The notes: generated by a model from the letters alone, not told the origin. A DNA stretch of 64,000 bases from Pyrrhosoma nymphula (GCA_963573305.1 OY754327.1:180056386-180120385), one strand, 5' to 3'. Shown: positions 47,865 through 60,262, counted from the first letter of the stretch. Program-made: numbers and translations.

Positions 47865-50380
47865 CCTTATCTTGACTGCACGCAACAGACGGGGAATGAT
47901 GAATTCATTGATCTTAATATTTGCTGACGGTATGAAAATAATTTTTTTAAGTATTGCTTTTACATTGCATGCAAAAATTCAAAACATTCTTTGAAGTACT
48001 TTTTTGTGGCCATCTACCTCTTTCTGTCCGTGATTAATGCATGTAACCTAAAATGTTATGGAAAAGATTTAGTTTATAGAAGAAATTTCATCACTTGTGA
48101 TTGTGTACTTATTTATTCCACAAGAACTCCAATGTTTGAACTCCACTCTACATCCCCTCTATGATGATGGGTTTTAGTTGTTCCTCTCCTTCGCACCAAA
48201 TGGCCATCTGCTCCTCGTGATAATGTCTTCCAAATGAAGCATCCATCACCTCGTGGTGTTACTGCAAGATAAAACTGCGTTCCCTCGACGGCAGGAGCTT
48301 GTGAAGACCTAAGGTATGATTTTCTTCTCCTCCACGTCGACATTAGGCATGTATGCGAAATAAATCCCCTAAATATTTTATCCAGCCAACTCATTTACTT
48401 GATGTGGCAACTGTAATTGAAGGCTACATGGTAGTTGGACTAGCGCAAGCACCTAACAGTTTCACCCTGCCGCCCAACCCGTCAATTGGGCCTTTGCCTT
48501 GGGAGGCGGCGAAGTAGTGCCACTCGGTCGCAACTTTTTCCTTGTGGTGAACAAGCTTGATGTGATTACATCTTTTTTATAATGTACAGTGGATCCATCA
48601 GAAAATCCATTTTTTCAGATCTGCCACAGCTCCTCAAAGAAAGGGAACTAGCGAATCCTGGAAAAAATTAAGAGTCGCAGTGACATGAGTAGTACCGTCC
48701 GATATTACAACAAGGATCAAAGGCTCAACTAACGTTCTGTCCATCTGGACAATAGTAGCAGGCAAATGGGTATACTGTAGTTTGTTTATTGCTTCAATAC
48801 ACTCTTTGCAAGCCCACCTGAAGAATAAAGGGATAATTCTCCGTGAACTCGGCAACAACTAGCACGCATTGCCAAGTTGTCCCCTGCATGATTAGAAAAT
48901 TCAGCCTGCTGTTTCGCCACGAAATCAGACCTCTCCCAATTTGATATGTTCTTAACGAATAATAAATGAACTAGTCAGGGGCCTTTACTAACTGTTTCCA
49001 TAGCGCAACTGTCTACTTGCACCCATTGCTGGGAAGATACCTCTTTTATAAAATAGGCATCAACCACACTCTCTAAAACTCCTCACAGCTTCGTTAAGGG
49101 CGAGCTTTTAATTCAGCTATCGGAGTAACATTTCTCCCCAGGAAACTCTCATAAAACCATTTGCGGGCAATCTCTGTAAGAGTTGATAGTTGTTTCTCCA
49201 TCATCCCCTTTGAAGTTGGAAAAGATTTGCGCCTTTTCATTTTCGAACATGAGTTCCTTGTTTTGATGAATAAGGTATAGGCCTATAGCGTGTGTTCCTG
49301 CAGATTCAGCAAGGATAAACTACGAAGGTCTCAAATGAGCAACTTGAAAAAAGAAAAATCTTCCTCTGGAAATCTCTCTTTGAAAAGGATGAATATCTGT
49401 TTTATGCTCCCAAATACTAATCTCTTTTTCCTTAAAACGAGATTGATTCTTTCCTTTACACTTTTTCATTGCTTTCTTCCGGGCATTTCCCTCCTTTTGC
49501 CGGGCTCGCGACTGAAGGAAGCTATCTTATCTATTACCTCATCGGACAACGACCGACCAACCCACACGCGTGGAGAGTAGGTACACAATACATAATACAC
49601 GGCCCCTCTTTAAGTTCATTGCAAAAATCCACTGCCACTACTCTCACTGCCACTAGTCTCACTACGCTAAGTTCCTGAAGCAGAACGCTCATGTCACTTG
49701 GCTATCTGATGATGTCCCGTTTTCGGGATAAGATGCTCATTCCACAGATCATAGCTTTCCAGATAAAGGATGCAGTCCGGAAGGCTTTTCTAATGGCTCG
49801 TTTAGATTCACTGAAAGAGTAAATGATTTTTTATCTTCTTCATCAGAGTTGCGATCTTTCAGTGAAGTCTCTTTCGTATTCACCATTTTGTAGACGGCCT
49901 TCCCACATGTTATGCACAGATTTTCACCCTTTTGTATCCCAATGATAACTCAATTTTTTCACCGCTCATGAAATTCGAAGGAAATAGTTTTCAGCTGTTT
50001 TCCATTGGATATTTCATGGATGACCATGAAAGAGTTCGAGCTTTAGTTTGATGAGCAGGATATCTCAACAAGTAGTCTTTCGTGCTTATGACTCAGCTTT
50101 CACCCAGTCTTCAGTCTTAGTTAGCCTAAGTCCTGGCGAGGAAACTTCTTCCGCCTGTTGAAGTCATTGTAAGCTAACGTCATCGGTGACGAGATTTTTT
50201 CTAACAGGGAATCATTTTTCCATTTTTATTTATGATAAGCCATAAGATATTCTTGGTGCCTAATTTTCCGGATATATTTTTTATTAAAACTATTGGTGTG
50301 TTCTTGTGGAAAACTGAATGTAATAAGCAAATGATCAAAACAAAGAAAATATAGATACCTCCGTCAATGATCATCAAATG
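47865..50380. other. No supported gene
   Basis: Minus-strand frames around 48113-48394 and 48634-48858 look protein-like but match no family securely. Bases 49700-49735 carry CTGATGA plus a TCCCG/CGGGA hairpin but no GAAA. Confidence 0.35.
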
Positions 50381-50381
50381 G

Positions 50382-51067
50382 GCGCTCCGGGCGAAATTTG
50401 AAAGACTTTTATCTCACTTAAATGGAAAAACACCCTCTCCATATTTTTATATATTATGCACAATAGCACAATGTATATCAAGTAAAAATATGAGCCCATA
50501 AAAAGCGAAACACTTAATAAGCTTCAACTTTAAATGTTTAGCATGAAATTAGTAAAGACAAATTATAGTTTAAGCGATATTTTTGCTGCGATTTCATATT
50601 ATTGAAATAATTTAAATTTGAAAGAAGCCAGAAAATGAGATTTTACCTTACCCTTCCTTTAGATATTTAGTAGTAAAGTAGATATAGTAAAAAGTGAAAC
50701 CGGTATGTTGAAAAATATCTTTTTTCAGATTTTCACAAAAACGCTCGAATTAGTATTTTTAAAATGGCAAGACAAATATTTCCTCCGATTTTCATCAAAA
50801 TCTGAGGGGTCAATGGTCAACTCCTGTCCAAAGTGGAGTGGAATGATCCACAGAGCACCTTTAACGATATAATACACGCTTATACTAGTTAACTAGAAGC
50901 AGTTGCTAGCAAAGCACACGGCTTCCTAAGGTGTATAATATATTTCGCGATTCAAATCTTTCTGCGCTGGACCTCAAATGCTAGCGGCGTACTCGAGACG
51001 AGGCGAAATTTTTTCTCTCTTAAATGGAAAAACGCCCACTCCAAACCTTTATAAAATATTTTTTCGG
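50382..51067 (+). repeat. Direct repeat pair
   Basis: Bases 50382-50460 and 50990-51067 share GCGAAATTT, CTTAAATGGAAAAAC and CCC-CTCC blocks in the same order about 608 bp apart. Unclassified; no ORF. Confidence 0.6.
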
Positions 51068-51182
51068 TCGTTTTATAACAGCAGTAGAAATAACAATAAA
51101 CATACGAAGTTATTGAAAAATTATTGGAACAGTAATGTTCTATTAGCCAGTGCCATTTTTATTCCACAACTTAATACCAACA

Positions 51183-51315
51183 GGTTTGGCATGAGCTAGA
51201 CTTCGGTGATTTTCAGAGAAAATTGAAGGTGGATGTTCAACTATGAGCCCTCCCTCGCATATTATTAATGCGTAAGAACTGAAACAATAGTCACGCAAAT
51301 TAGGCACGCAGCTCC
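51183..51315 (+). repeat. Dispersed repeat copy 2
   Basis: Plus-strand relative of 15165-15300; see that entry for the shared words. Separated by 36 kb, which points to a mobile or formerly mobile repeat. Confidence 0.65.
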
Positions 51316-51319
51316 ACTT

Positions 51320-52950
51320 TTAAAACCTCAAAAGACGATAAGCCCTTGAGCAAATAGCCCGGATAAGAATATTGAAATACAATTTGCTGTCAAGTTTGAT
51401 GCCAACGTCAGCTGCTGTAAATGCCAAAAGCTGTAAGGGGACACCATCGTTATTTATTGTAATCATAATCAACGATTTTTTTCTTAAGCGTGAAGGAGAT
51501 AACTTTACGGTACCTATTCCGAAATCTTTCTTGGAATATACAATGATGTTGCCTACAGCCGGAAAATATTAGATAAACTTTCGTATTCTACATCGTCCAA
51601 AGTGAAAGACCGAATAATATGAAGATGAAAGTTAACACGTCATTTGTTTTTCATTTGCTTCACGTGAGAGTGAAAACGTGGAAAAACTGAAGACCGCTAG
51701 AAAGAAAATAAAGGGAATTAGGTATAGAGCATAGAGGATGTGGGGAGTGGCGTAGAAGAAGAGGTTTTAGGGTCGCCGAAGGCTTAGAGACGGTATGGAA
51801 GCCAAAAGGGCTTCCTAATCACCGCCCTCTGATGTTATCTGTCGCTTTCTCACACGCTTACCCCTTTCCCTCACACCAGCCTCCTCCCACTCATAATTTT
51901 TCCCTTTCCTTTCCCGCTATATTTTCCCCCCTCTCAATCTTTTTCACGGTCCCAGAAGCCGCACTGGACACACCCTCCCTTTCACTCGCCCACCCATGAC
52001 AACAAGATACAATCAGACGCGACCCTGCCCCCCAAGCGCCCTCTTTCACCCACCCAAGGACGTCCTTTATCCCAAAGCACTCCCGAACCTGCCACCCTAG
52101 ACCCTTAGAATCCCCATAATTATGATCACATTTACACCTTCGCTGTTTTCGGGCATTAAATGGGTGAGCAGGGAGCGAAAGTAGGTGATGGGACCTCAGA
52201 TCTCGTACACTCTTGGCCCGAACTCTGTTTCATCGTGGTTCTCGGAAGAAAATAAGTTTTAGCGTTTAAAATGATGCTTTACGGGTCTTTATATGACCTT
52301 GTTCTGATTGCAGTGTTCTTGGTTTGACTTCCCCATCCAAATGTCCCTCCTTTCCTGACTATACCCTTTCACCATTTCTCTCACGGGCAATATCCTCTAA
52401 TATCAATGAGAAAGAAATTATTGTGCAGTGTTCTCTATCTTCAAGTAAATACATAATTTGAAAGAACTAAGAAAAATTAAATAAATTTATCTTCAAAGCG
52501 AAGTATTCAAATTTGAACTGTAGACAAAATATGCATAAAGTAGAAGTCGGGTATTGTAAGTATGAACGAGGCCAACAGTTATTTATTTTAGTAGATCATC
52601 TGATAATAGGCAAAAATGTTCAAATTCCAATTTGTTCCAAGTTCCTCATATTTTGTGATAGGTACTAATCCGGAAAATTAATATTCACCGATCAATTATA
52701 ACCCTGTTCAAAATAAAACCCTGCCCTAAAAAGGATCTTGTGGTCATTTCAATTTTGTTGTAAATTCACTTCTCATTTTAGACCAACTTATGGTTTTTAT
52801 ACGTTCTTCGTATTGCAATTAAATAATACCGTTACCCAGATTAAGTAAAATTCAAGTGTAATGCGATATATTAGGTATATTTCGAAGAAAGACTACGTAT
52901 TGTAGTCGTTACCAAGTCGTCGTCTATCAATTAACGTCACTAGGGTGAAT
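51320..52950. other. No recognisable gene
   Basis: A pyrimidine-rich, C-rich tract spans about 51830-52120. Otherwise A+T-rich DNA without recognisable features. Confidence 0.4.
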
Positions 52951-52954
52951 AAAA

Positions 52955-53559
52955 AGAAGAAACATATAATATGACACTCACACGGGTTTTGAAATTTTCG
53001 GTGGATCGCCGCCACCTTCTTCAGCGAGAGGTAAAGGAAGAGGAAATGTTTGGGATGGTGAGGGGAAGAGAGCAGTAAGGAGAGGGAAGGTGAAATGTAA
53101 AGGAGGGGTGGAATGGAGGTAAGGGAAATGGAAAAGACGAAATGGGGAAGTTGCCATGACCAAGTTAAGAAACAGAAAGATACAAAGTTGAAGGTTGGGA
53201 GGGGAGAATATGTAACAGCATTATAGGTACAATGTTGAAGGTTAGGGGAGGGGAAGATGTGTACAAATTAATGAGACCGGTTGAGGCCAGGTGGGTGAAG
53301 AGTATTGAAATAAAATATGCAGAATTGCTCTTAATTTCTCAAAGTAATTGGAGTGGCTGTTGGGGGTAGAGAGACCAGAACAGCTACATTGTAGCAATTG
53401 TCAAATTTAGTAGTATGGGAGGCGGTGTGAGTAGGGACAGAGTGAGAGAAGTTTTGGGAGGATGGATTGCATGAGGCGCGATGATTATTTATTCTGATAT
53501 TGAGAGGTGTACTGCAAAGTCCAATGTAGAAGGCCGGTCATAGCTTACAAAGAAGTATA
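52955..53559 (-). pseudogene. PLE copy B, downstream half (GIY-YIG end and 3' tail)
   Basis: The minus strand from 53559 reads ILLCKL-stop-PAFYIGLCSTPLNIRINNHRASC: the second half of a GIY-YIG domain (C-x2-C with Cys to stop, YIG, R, H). It continues to FDNCYNV, an in-frame TAA, then HPPGLNRSH-stop. A ~250-bp C/T-rich 3' tail follows, with a hammerhead-like core at 52991-53024. The missing first half lies on the other side of the mariner-type insertion, at 56428-56540, in the same orientation and compatible phase. Homologous to copies A and C. Confidence 0.8.
52991..53024 (-). ncRNA. Hammerhead-like core at PLE 3' end
   Basis: On the minus strand: CTGAAGA (53018-53024), a 5-bp stem II GGTGG/CCACC with loop CGGCGAT, GAAA (52996-52999), then ATTTC giving a palindromic AATT helix III and a U at H17. 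Both invariant core strands are present. Helix I is not convincing from the immediate flanks, so a complete ribozyme is unproven. Its place at the end of an identified PLE ties the motif family to PLEs. Confidence 0.5.
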
Positions 53560-56427
53560 CAGGGTGTTTCAGGAGGAAATGGCAATACTTCTGGAGGAGG
53601 TTGGGGACGTGAATTTAAGCATTTTTGTCCCATGAACATGGGGTCGCAACTCCTTACTTACCGAGCTATGGCAACGCAAACATTTTGTCACAAGCATTCT
53701 GCAGTTACCATGAAAACCCCCACAAGCAGTGACATCCAGCAATACTTACAAATAAAAACTGGTCTAAATTGTACTTAAAGTTTGTATCTTTCTTTTTCTG
53801 CCAAAATGTATGCATATTGCTCACATATTCTGAAGTGGTAACTGAAATTGTCAGTATTTTTTTCTTCAAAAATTATTTTTTAGAATAACTTTTTTATTTT
53901 GAGATATACGAAAAGGTTAATAGAGTCATAAAAATTGGAAAATTTAATTTAATTTCCATAACTGGTAAAACTATTTTCATATCTTAATTTTTAGTGAAGA
54001 TATGGCATTTTAAACGGTACCGTTTCATGAGCACATTTTCGGCGGCTCTCTTCCATGCATGGAACTGATATTGATTTACCGATAAAGACAATAACCTTCA
54101 CCAATCTAAACTTGTGTACTTATTTTTAAACGTTGTGAAAAGAATAACCAACCAATGAAACCCAAATTTAGGTGTTTTTGTGAACCAAATTAAGTAAACA
54201 ATCAAGCGGCAACAAAGATCTCAAGTGGAGATTATCTCCATGGATTAATTGTCAATCACTGGCGCTGAGATTCATTGTTTAAGAAGCTTTTTCAACTTAT
54301 AAGATCTTATAGGGATACTCACTCAATTGCATCATTGATTCTTGAATATGTTATCAATGTAATGAGAGTGAAAATGGGGGCAAGTTTGAACAGGTTCATG
54401 GTATTTCGGTACGTTTCGGCGAGACCTTCACAATGACTCATGATTTTACTAGTACTGAATATGAAGATACCCTTCACTTCTTTGCGTTTGAAAAGCTGTC
54501 GCCAAGTACCTACTATCGTTTTCGACGCGAAAAATCCCGAGTAGAGAAGTGATTTTTTGGGTTTTCAACACCATGGTGATACAGGCTCATTTCCCTGCGC
54601 TTGCATGTCTTACGAGCATTTGGTCCCCTAGAGCAGAACGAGAAGTGGTAAATCTCCGTAGTCATAGCGTAGTCCTATAGCAATTTCAAGAAGAATAAGC
54701 ATGTTTCTAAGGATTCACGGACAAAAGTATAAAGAATGTTGCTTAATGAAGGTATACAGCCATTTCATTTGCGGCGATTCCAACTTCCTCCATGGAGACA
54801 TCTTGCCAGACAGCTGAATCGCTTCGTGAATGGTCGTATGGAAATGTCCATTTTTGCAGATACATCTCATTTATCGATGGAGCTCGGTTCCAAAGAGACA
54901 GTGGGAATACAGATTGTATTCTTATTTTGGTCAATAGAAAACCCCCGTGGCACTGTCGAAAGCTGCTTTTAACAGTGGTTCTAAATAAACGTTTTATTTG
55001 GAATACTCAGGTTGCAGGTACTCTGTACAATTATTTTATGATGATGTCTAAGAAAAGAGTTGTACTTTCCATTTTTTAAAACAGTTTGACTTTACTGAAA
55101 GGGAATGTGTCGTTAGGTACGAGACAGCAGATGTACCTACTGACAAAGTGAAAGTCATCGTTCCCTCGTCGTAGTCAACCAACAAAATGAAGGGTTACCT
55201 GGGCGTTTAATTGGTCTTAGTTCTATTTATAACTAGTCTACGAGTTTTGCCGACATAAAAACTTTAAGAGTTTTACTCCTACGGTTGAATTAAAGGTCTT
55301 GGGTACACAAGTAAACTTTAAACATGGTATGCATATCTACTTTGCATACTGAACGCACTAATCCCATAAAAGAAAACAGCAATAACCTAGATTAGCAACG
55401 CAAGGGGCAGACTATCAAATAAAAAATTACATCGATGTTGTTGGAGAACCTATGTTGTAACTTTATTACAAATGTACAATAGGTGACACTCTAACATTTT
55501 TCCTTTTTTTCTAAACCCTTATTCCCCAACCAAATGTAAGGCATATGATACTAATTTACATTTATTAATTCTTAAAAAATTCTAATTGATTCTGATGTGA
55601 TGCCTATTGTCTTAATATCATATCACATCGATAGTTTACCAATAAATAAGACATGCAATTAATTAAATATCCTTATAAGATCTTATAAGTTGAAAAAGCT
55701 TCTTAAACAATGAATCTCAGCGCCAGTGATTGACAATTAATCCATGGAGATAATCTCCACTTGAGATCTTTGTTGCCGCTTGATTGTTTACTTAATTTGG
55801 TTCACAAAAACACCTAAATTTGGGTTTCATTGGTTGGTTATTCTTTTCACAACGTTTAAAAATAAGTACACAAGTTTAGATTGGTGAAGGTTATTGTCTT
55901 TATCGGTAAATCAATATCAGTTCCATGCATGGAGGAGAGCCGTCGAAAAATGTGCTCATGTAACGGTACCATTTAAAATGCCATATCTTCGCTAAAAATT
56001 AAGATATGAAAATAGTTTTACCAGTTATGGAAATTAAATTAAATTTTCCAATTTTTATGACTCTATTAACCTTTTCGTATATCTCAAAATAAAAAAATTA
56101 TTCTAAAAAATAATTTTTGAAGAATAAAATACTGACAATTTCAGTTACCACTTCAGAATATGTGAGCAATATGCATAAATTTTGGCAGAAAAAGAAAGAT
56201 ACAAACTTTGAGTACAATTTAGACCAGTTTTTATTTGTAAGTATTGCCGGATGTCACTGCTTGTGGGGGTTTTCATGGTAACTGCTGAATGCTTGTGACA
56301 AAATGTTTGCATTGCCATAGCTCGGTAACTAAGGAGTTGCGACCCCATGTTCATGGGACAAAAAATTCTTAAAATCACGTCCCCAACCTCCTCCAGAAGT
56401 ATTGCCATTTCCTCCTGAAACACCCTG
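53560..56427 (+). mobile_element. Long-TIR Tc1/mariner-type element, 2.87 kb
   Basis: Terminal inverted repeats of about 750 bp: 53560-54316 and 55672-56427, starting CAGGGTGTTTCAGGAGG and closely similar throughout. A decayed transposase lies in the unique centre (54736-55080). The element splits the GIY-YIG domain of a PLE. The left flank ends in TA (53558-53559) and the right flank begins TT, a probable mutated TA. Removing the element plus one TA puts the PLE flanks back in phase. TA duplication and the transposase relic support the IS630/Tc1/mariner superfamily. The unusually long TIRs contain open frames on both arms that are shadows of repeat sequence. Confidence 0.85.
54736..55080 (+). 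pseudogene. Decayed mariner-type transposase core
   Basis: Read across two frames: IQPFHLRR, then an ARQ...W segment, FADTSHLS / ISFIDGARFQRD (the position of the catalytic FTDE-x-x-F motif), FWSIENPRGTVES and a following INV. The order QPFH - (L/I)-F-x-D-E-x-x-F - W-x-x-ENPH - F-S-x-N-V is that of a mariner-group transposase used by many insect elements. The Glu after the first Asp is lost, and frame changes occur around 54870 and 54950. The N-terminal helix-turn-helix and last catalytic Asp region were not found. The family call is inferred from motif order. Confidence 0.55.
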
Positions 56428-56545
56428 TTTAAACAATGTTAGAGGTGGTACAGGAGGGTGAGGAAACGGAAGGAAGGTAAGAATTTAGGAATGTATTCGG
56501 GAGTCGGTTCGTGATAAATATTAAGCATGTTGCATAAGCAAAAGC
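56428..56545 (-). pseudogene. PLE copy B, upstream part (start of GIY-YIG)
   Basis: The minus strand reads, across a frame change, CNMLNIYHEPTPEYIPKF and LPSVSSPSCTTSNIV, ending at the insertion point. The other copies continue NIVYI, i.e. the first strand of GIY-YIG. The next residues are found at 53559 on the far side of the mariner-type element. Its upstream edge abuts the 3' tail of copy A, so it begins as a 5'-truncated copy. Confidence 0.75.
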
Positions 56546-57595
56546 GGAGGGGATAGAGGAATAAAGGGGAAAAAAATGAAGTAGAGAGTGGGAGAAGTAG
56601 GGAGAGAGGAGATGAAGGGGAGGGAGAAACTAGTGCGATTTATTGAGTCCAGGGGGCGAGAAGATAGCGGCCTGGTGGATCAAAATACAAGAAGATTCAA
56701 GAACCTTGAGCTGAAGGGGAGAGGAAGAAGGGGGAAGTGAGGCAAGTAAACCAACTTTAAAAGTATTATTAAAGGTGGAGTTGTGGGAGGAGACGTCAAT
56801 GGCGACAGGGAGAGAAACAGAGAGGAAAGGGGGATCGTTACAAGAAGAGTGGTACCCATTCATACGAATGTTAAGAGGAGTGGTGGATAAGCCAATATAA
56901 AAAGAGGGGCAGTATTGACAGAGGACGATGTAAACAATGTTTTGTGTGGTGCAAGAGGGTGAGGGGACAGAAGGGAGGAGAAAAGTGAGGAACTTGTCCG
57001 GCAGGGGCAGGGTGATAAGGATGGCGCAAGTTTTGCATCGCTGGTGGTTGCACGGGGAGGGAAGTGATTTGGTGGATTTGAGTGATTTGGACAGGGGTTT
57101 GGTGATTTTAAAAATGGCGGATAGATTGGGCGTCTGAAGCTGAGAGAGGGACATTGAGGAAATATTTTTGAAGTGGTTAGGTTGTCTGAAAGGATAGGGT
57201 AGAAGTTTTTAATAATGCGTCTAAGGGAGTCAATACCAAGGAAGTAGGTGGGACAGAGGGAGATTTTGTGTTGAGAAATGCTTTTAGTGGGAGGCAGTTT
57301 GAGGGAAAGTGGATTTTTGAGGATGTATTTGTTAAGAAGGTGCTCTGGATATCCTCTGCGAAGAAGAGATTGATGGAGGTTAGTGAGGAATTTATCAAGG
57401 GAGTCAGGGTCGTTGCAGATTCGGTGTCCGCGAATAGAAAGGGAGTAGGAGAGGGACCGTTTAGTGTGGGAGGGATGGCAGTTATTGTAATGGAGATATT
57501 GTTGTTGGTTGGTGGGCTTGATATTAACGGAAGTGTCAAATTTGCGGTCTGAGAGGGAGACGTTCAGAAAATCCCCCATATCTCCCTTAGCTTAA
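56546..57595 (-). mobile_element. PLE copy A (RT end, linker, GIY-YIG, 3' tail)
   Basis: The minus strand opens near 57595 (5' truncated) with MGDFLNVSLSDRKFDTSV, INPT-type strand, then NQQQYLHYNNCHPSHTKRSL, SYSLSIRGHRICND and LLRRGYPEHLLNKYI. This is the post-YADD palm/thumb region characteristic of Penelope-like RT. After a frameshift near 57125 (FRRP to QTPNL) comes the linker Cys cluster CNHQRCKTC, then GIY-YIG: NIVYIVLCQYC, FYIGLSTTPLNIRMNGYH. The frame ends at SPPGLNKSH (56630), followed by a C/T-rich tail that runs straight into copy B. The single frameshift is the main defect in the retained part; the RT catalytic half is missing. Confidence 0.85.
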
Positions 57596-57599
57596 AACA

Positions 57600-59825
57600 T
57601 AATTAATTTTTTTAGGTGTATTATAATTTCGTAACTCCCTTACTATTTACATTACAAAATCCGTTTAAAGTTATCTGAAATTATAAATACAATATCTATA
57701 ACTTTTGTTTCAAACATTTTTTGTACTACCAGCCGTTATTGCTAGGGGCGTCAATGTTACCTATTTGTATTTTAAGTATATCAATTTTCTTTTTATCATT
57801 AAAATATGAAATAATTGAGCTACGAGTTTGCTTTTGGGACTAAAATGAAGTTAAATCTTTATAGTTTATAATTTATTTAACCGATTTGTCTCAATCGACC
57901 AATACACTGAGAAGTTTGAACTTTTCGCGTTAAAATTATGCAATTTTATATATACTTTTGTCATTTCCGTTGCTACGCATTTATTTCATTGTTACCCAGC
58001 CTTGCAATTCGCACTGCAGGCTAATAAACTTATGTTTCAGTACAAATTAAATTCCAAACAACTAAAATATATCGTAGAAATCGATATAATGGAGCCTTTA
58101 CGAAAAAATAACGTCTCGCTAGTCACCGAGGGAGGTTTCAGTTTTGAAAGGAAGCGGCCGCCCCAGGAACTTTCAGTCGGGGCATGGTATTACAGTAATA
58201 CCATGAGTCGGGGTGAGTATTTTGCGGCGATTCAGCGCTAGTCAGCGGCAGAGAGCTCCCTGACGTCATGATTTCAAAAGACGTGTACTCATTGGTTGAT
58301 TTCAGCCGCCATCTAAAGCTCATGCATGTACTACAGTGCTTATTTTCCTCCAATGCATCATGTTACTGAATCAAACAATTTTACCACCCAGGTGGCGCGC
58401 GGCAATACATATCTGGCTACAACTCGGCCAATATCACGTCGATTGCGCTGAAACTTGCGCGCATACTTCATCCGAGTGCAATTCGGCTATTTGTGTTGTT
58501 CGCTAGCATTTATTAAAAATATTAACTACGAAATCTAACTGCGCCTGTAGGCCAATTCCGGAAGGGAATTTTTAAAATTCAGACTTTCGTATTTTAAGCA
58601 CTGGTTTAAACAATCGCACAACGATCAAATACACCACTAGGGAAACGTCGTCGGCTAAAATAACACGAAAGTAGAGTATTGCATGCACGCATTCAAATCT
58701 ACAGTGGAGCGAACATAAAATAGTACATTCTTGATAAACATCTATTACACTCATATTCGTAACCAGACTGAAAATATTTCAAATTTGGGTGAATTTAAAA
58801 AGGAGATATTTCTGTTAATAATCCATCCCATTAAATGTATTTCATGAGAAATTAGTAATTATCATCAGTCATTATTCTATGGAATCTGTGAGTTCCCCAG
58901 TTACATTTCTAATATTACTATGACTCATTTATAATATTCTTACTTTTTGTCTTCTATTCTTCCTTATTCACCTCTACACTTCCAATTTCCAAAAGCTCTA
59001 CTTTCCTACATCCATCTTCAGTGACCGCAGTACCTATCCACGTCTTCTTCTTGGGACTTGCATTTTCTTCATGCCCATAATATCTACCCACCTCTCGTTT
59101 CTTATTTTCTGTCAGCATTCGCCTCCAAATTTAGGTTTCATATGTTTTTTGACATCCTTCTCTCGTGTCTTAAGCCGCATATCCTTCAAAACAGAAGTTT
59201 ATTTCATAGCTACACCTCCTCAGCTTGAGCTATTCTGCGCAATTTGACTGTCACTGAAATCAACTACCAATGACGCAATAGAATCCTATCGTTTATCCCT
59301 TGCGTTGCATCAACAAACGGTTGGCAGGACATAACGTATTAAAGGTTTCGAGTAAATTCTAGTATCCATAGTTTTGAGAATTCGTGTGACTTCACGCTGG
59401 TTCTTGATAATAACTTCCGAATGATAGGCCCCAAACTTTAAGAAAACACCCTCTCATACAACGCATGATTTATTTATAATAGAAACTCATGGACATAGAT
59501 CAATGAATAAGGATGGTTGTTTTTAACGAAGACTGAAAAACAAACGCGAGCTCATGCGTCTCATATCTCGATCTTTTGCGTCCGCCGCAGGTTTAAAACA
59601 AGGAGCGAACCTACCAAAATGCCAGGAATTGACCGTGCAAAAAGGAAGCAATACCAGAAGATAGTAACGTCCGACTCGATATTAATAGAATTGGTGAAGG
59701 ACGGAATTCAACGGCTGGAGGAAGGCAAGAAGAAATAATATGATGAATGAACGAATACTCTCTTATTCAAATTTATGCAGGCTTTTTTTACACAATGTAA
59801 ACGAAATACAGGATCTTTTTCTACG
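57600..59825. other. No recognisable gene; 23-bp palindrome
   Basis: A perfect short palindrome, CATGGTATTAC and GTAATACCATG around one base, lies at 58183-58205, beside CAGTCGGGG/GAGTCGGGG repeats. Open frames lack domain signatures. Confidence 0.4.
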
Positions 59826-59829
59826 GAAT

Positions 59830-60262
59830 GTTATCAGAAATATTGCATGTATAAAATCATGGAAACAAAATACTAGATCATATGATACTGTGCAAGTAGC
59901 AAAAAACTGGCTATTTAGCCAAGGTGCTTGGAATAGTGTTTTTCCGCATATAATTAAGTCTGTGTTCACTGTACTTATGTACTTAAAAATATTTCTAGAC
60001 AGATGATATAACCAATATTATTGTCCAATCATGCAATGTATTAACCAATGTAATGTATTAACCAGTTTGCTTATATTATATTGTCAGTATTGCTATTTTT
60101 CCGAATGTGACCCCACCTTCAGACGTTAACAGAAATATTAGGTACATAGATAAAATCATGGAAATAAAATACTAGATCACATGAAACTGTGCAAGTAGCA
60201 AAAAAACTGGCTATTTAGCCAACGTACCTGGAGTAGGTAGTGTTTTTCCGTACGTAATACGA
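59830..60262 (+). repeat. Direct duplication of ~130 bp
   Basis: Bases 59830-59960 and 60125-60262 are about 85-90% alike (AAATCATGGAAA, ACTAGATCA, TGTGCAAGTAGCAAAAAA, CTGGCTATTTAGCCAA, GTGTTTTTCCG). Between them AATGTATTAACCA is itself repeated at about 60035 and 60050. Confidence 0.8.

Noticed and set aside
48113..48394. Minus-strand frame with a vaguely FLYWCH-like W...H pattern
   Set aside because: Zinc-binding cysteines could not be placed; similarity too weak to name.
49705..49740. CTGATGA followed by a TCCCG/CGGGA hairpin, hammerhead-like
   Set aside because: The second core strand GAAA is missing (TAAG instead) and no helix I is visible.
53571..53850. Long open frames in the 750-bp TIRs (also 56145-56423)
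   Set aside because: They mirror each other in the two arms and show no protein domain; terminal repeat sequence, not a gene.
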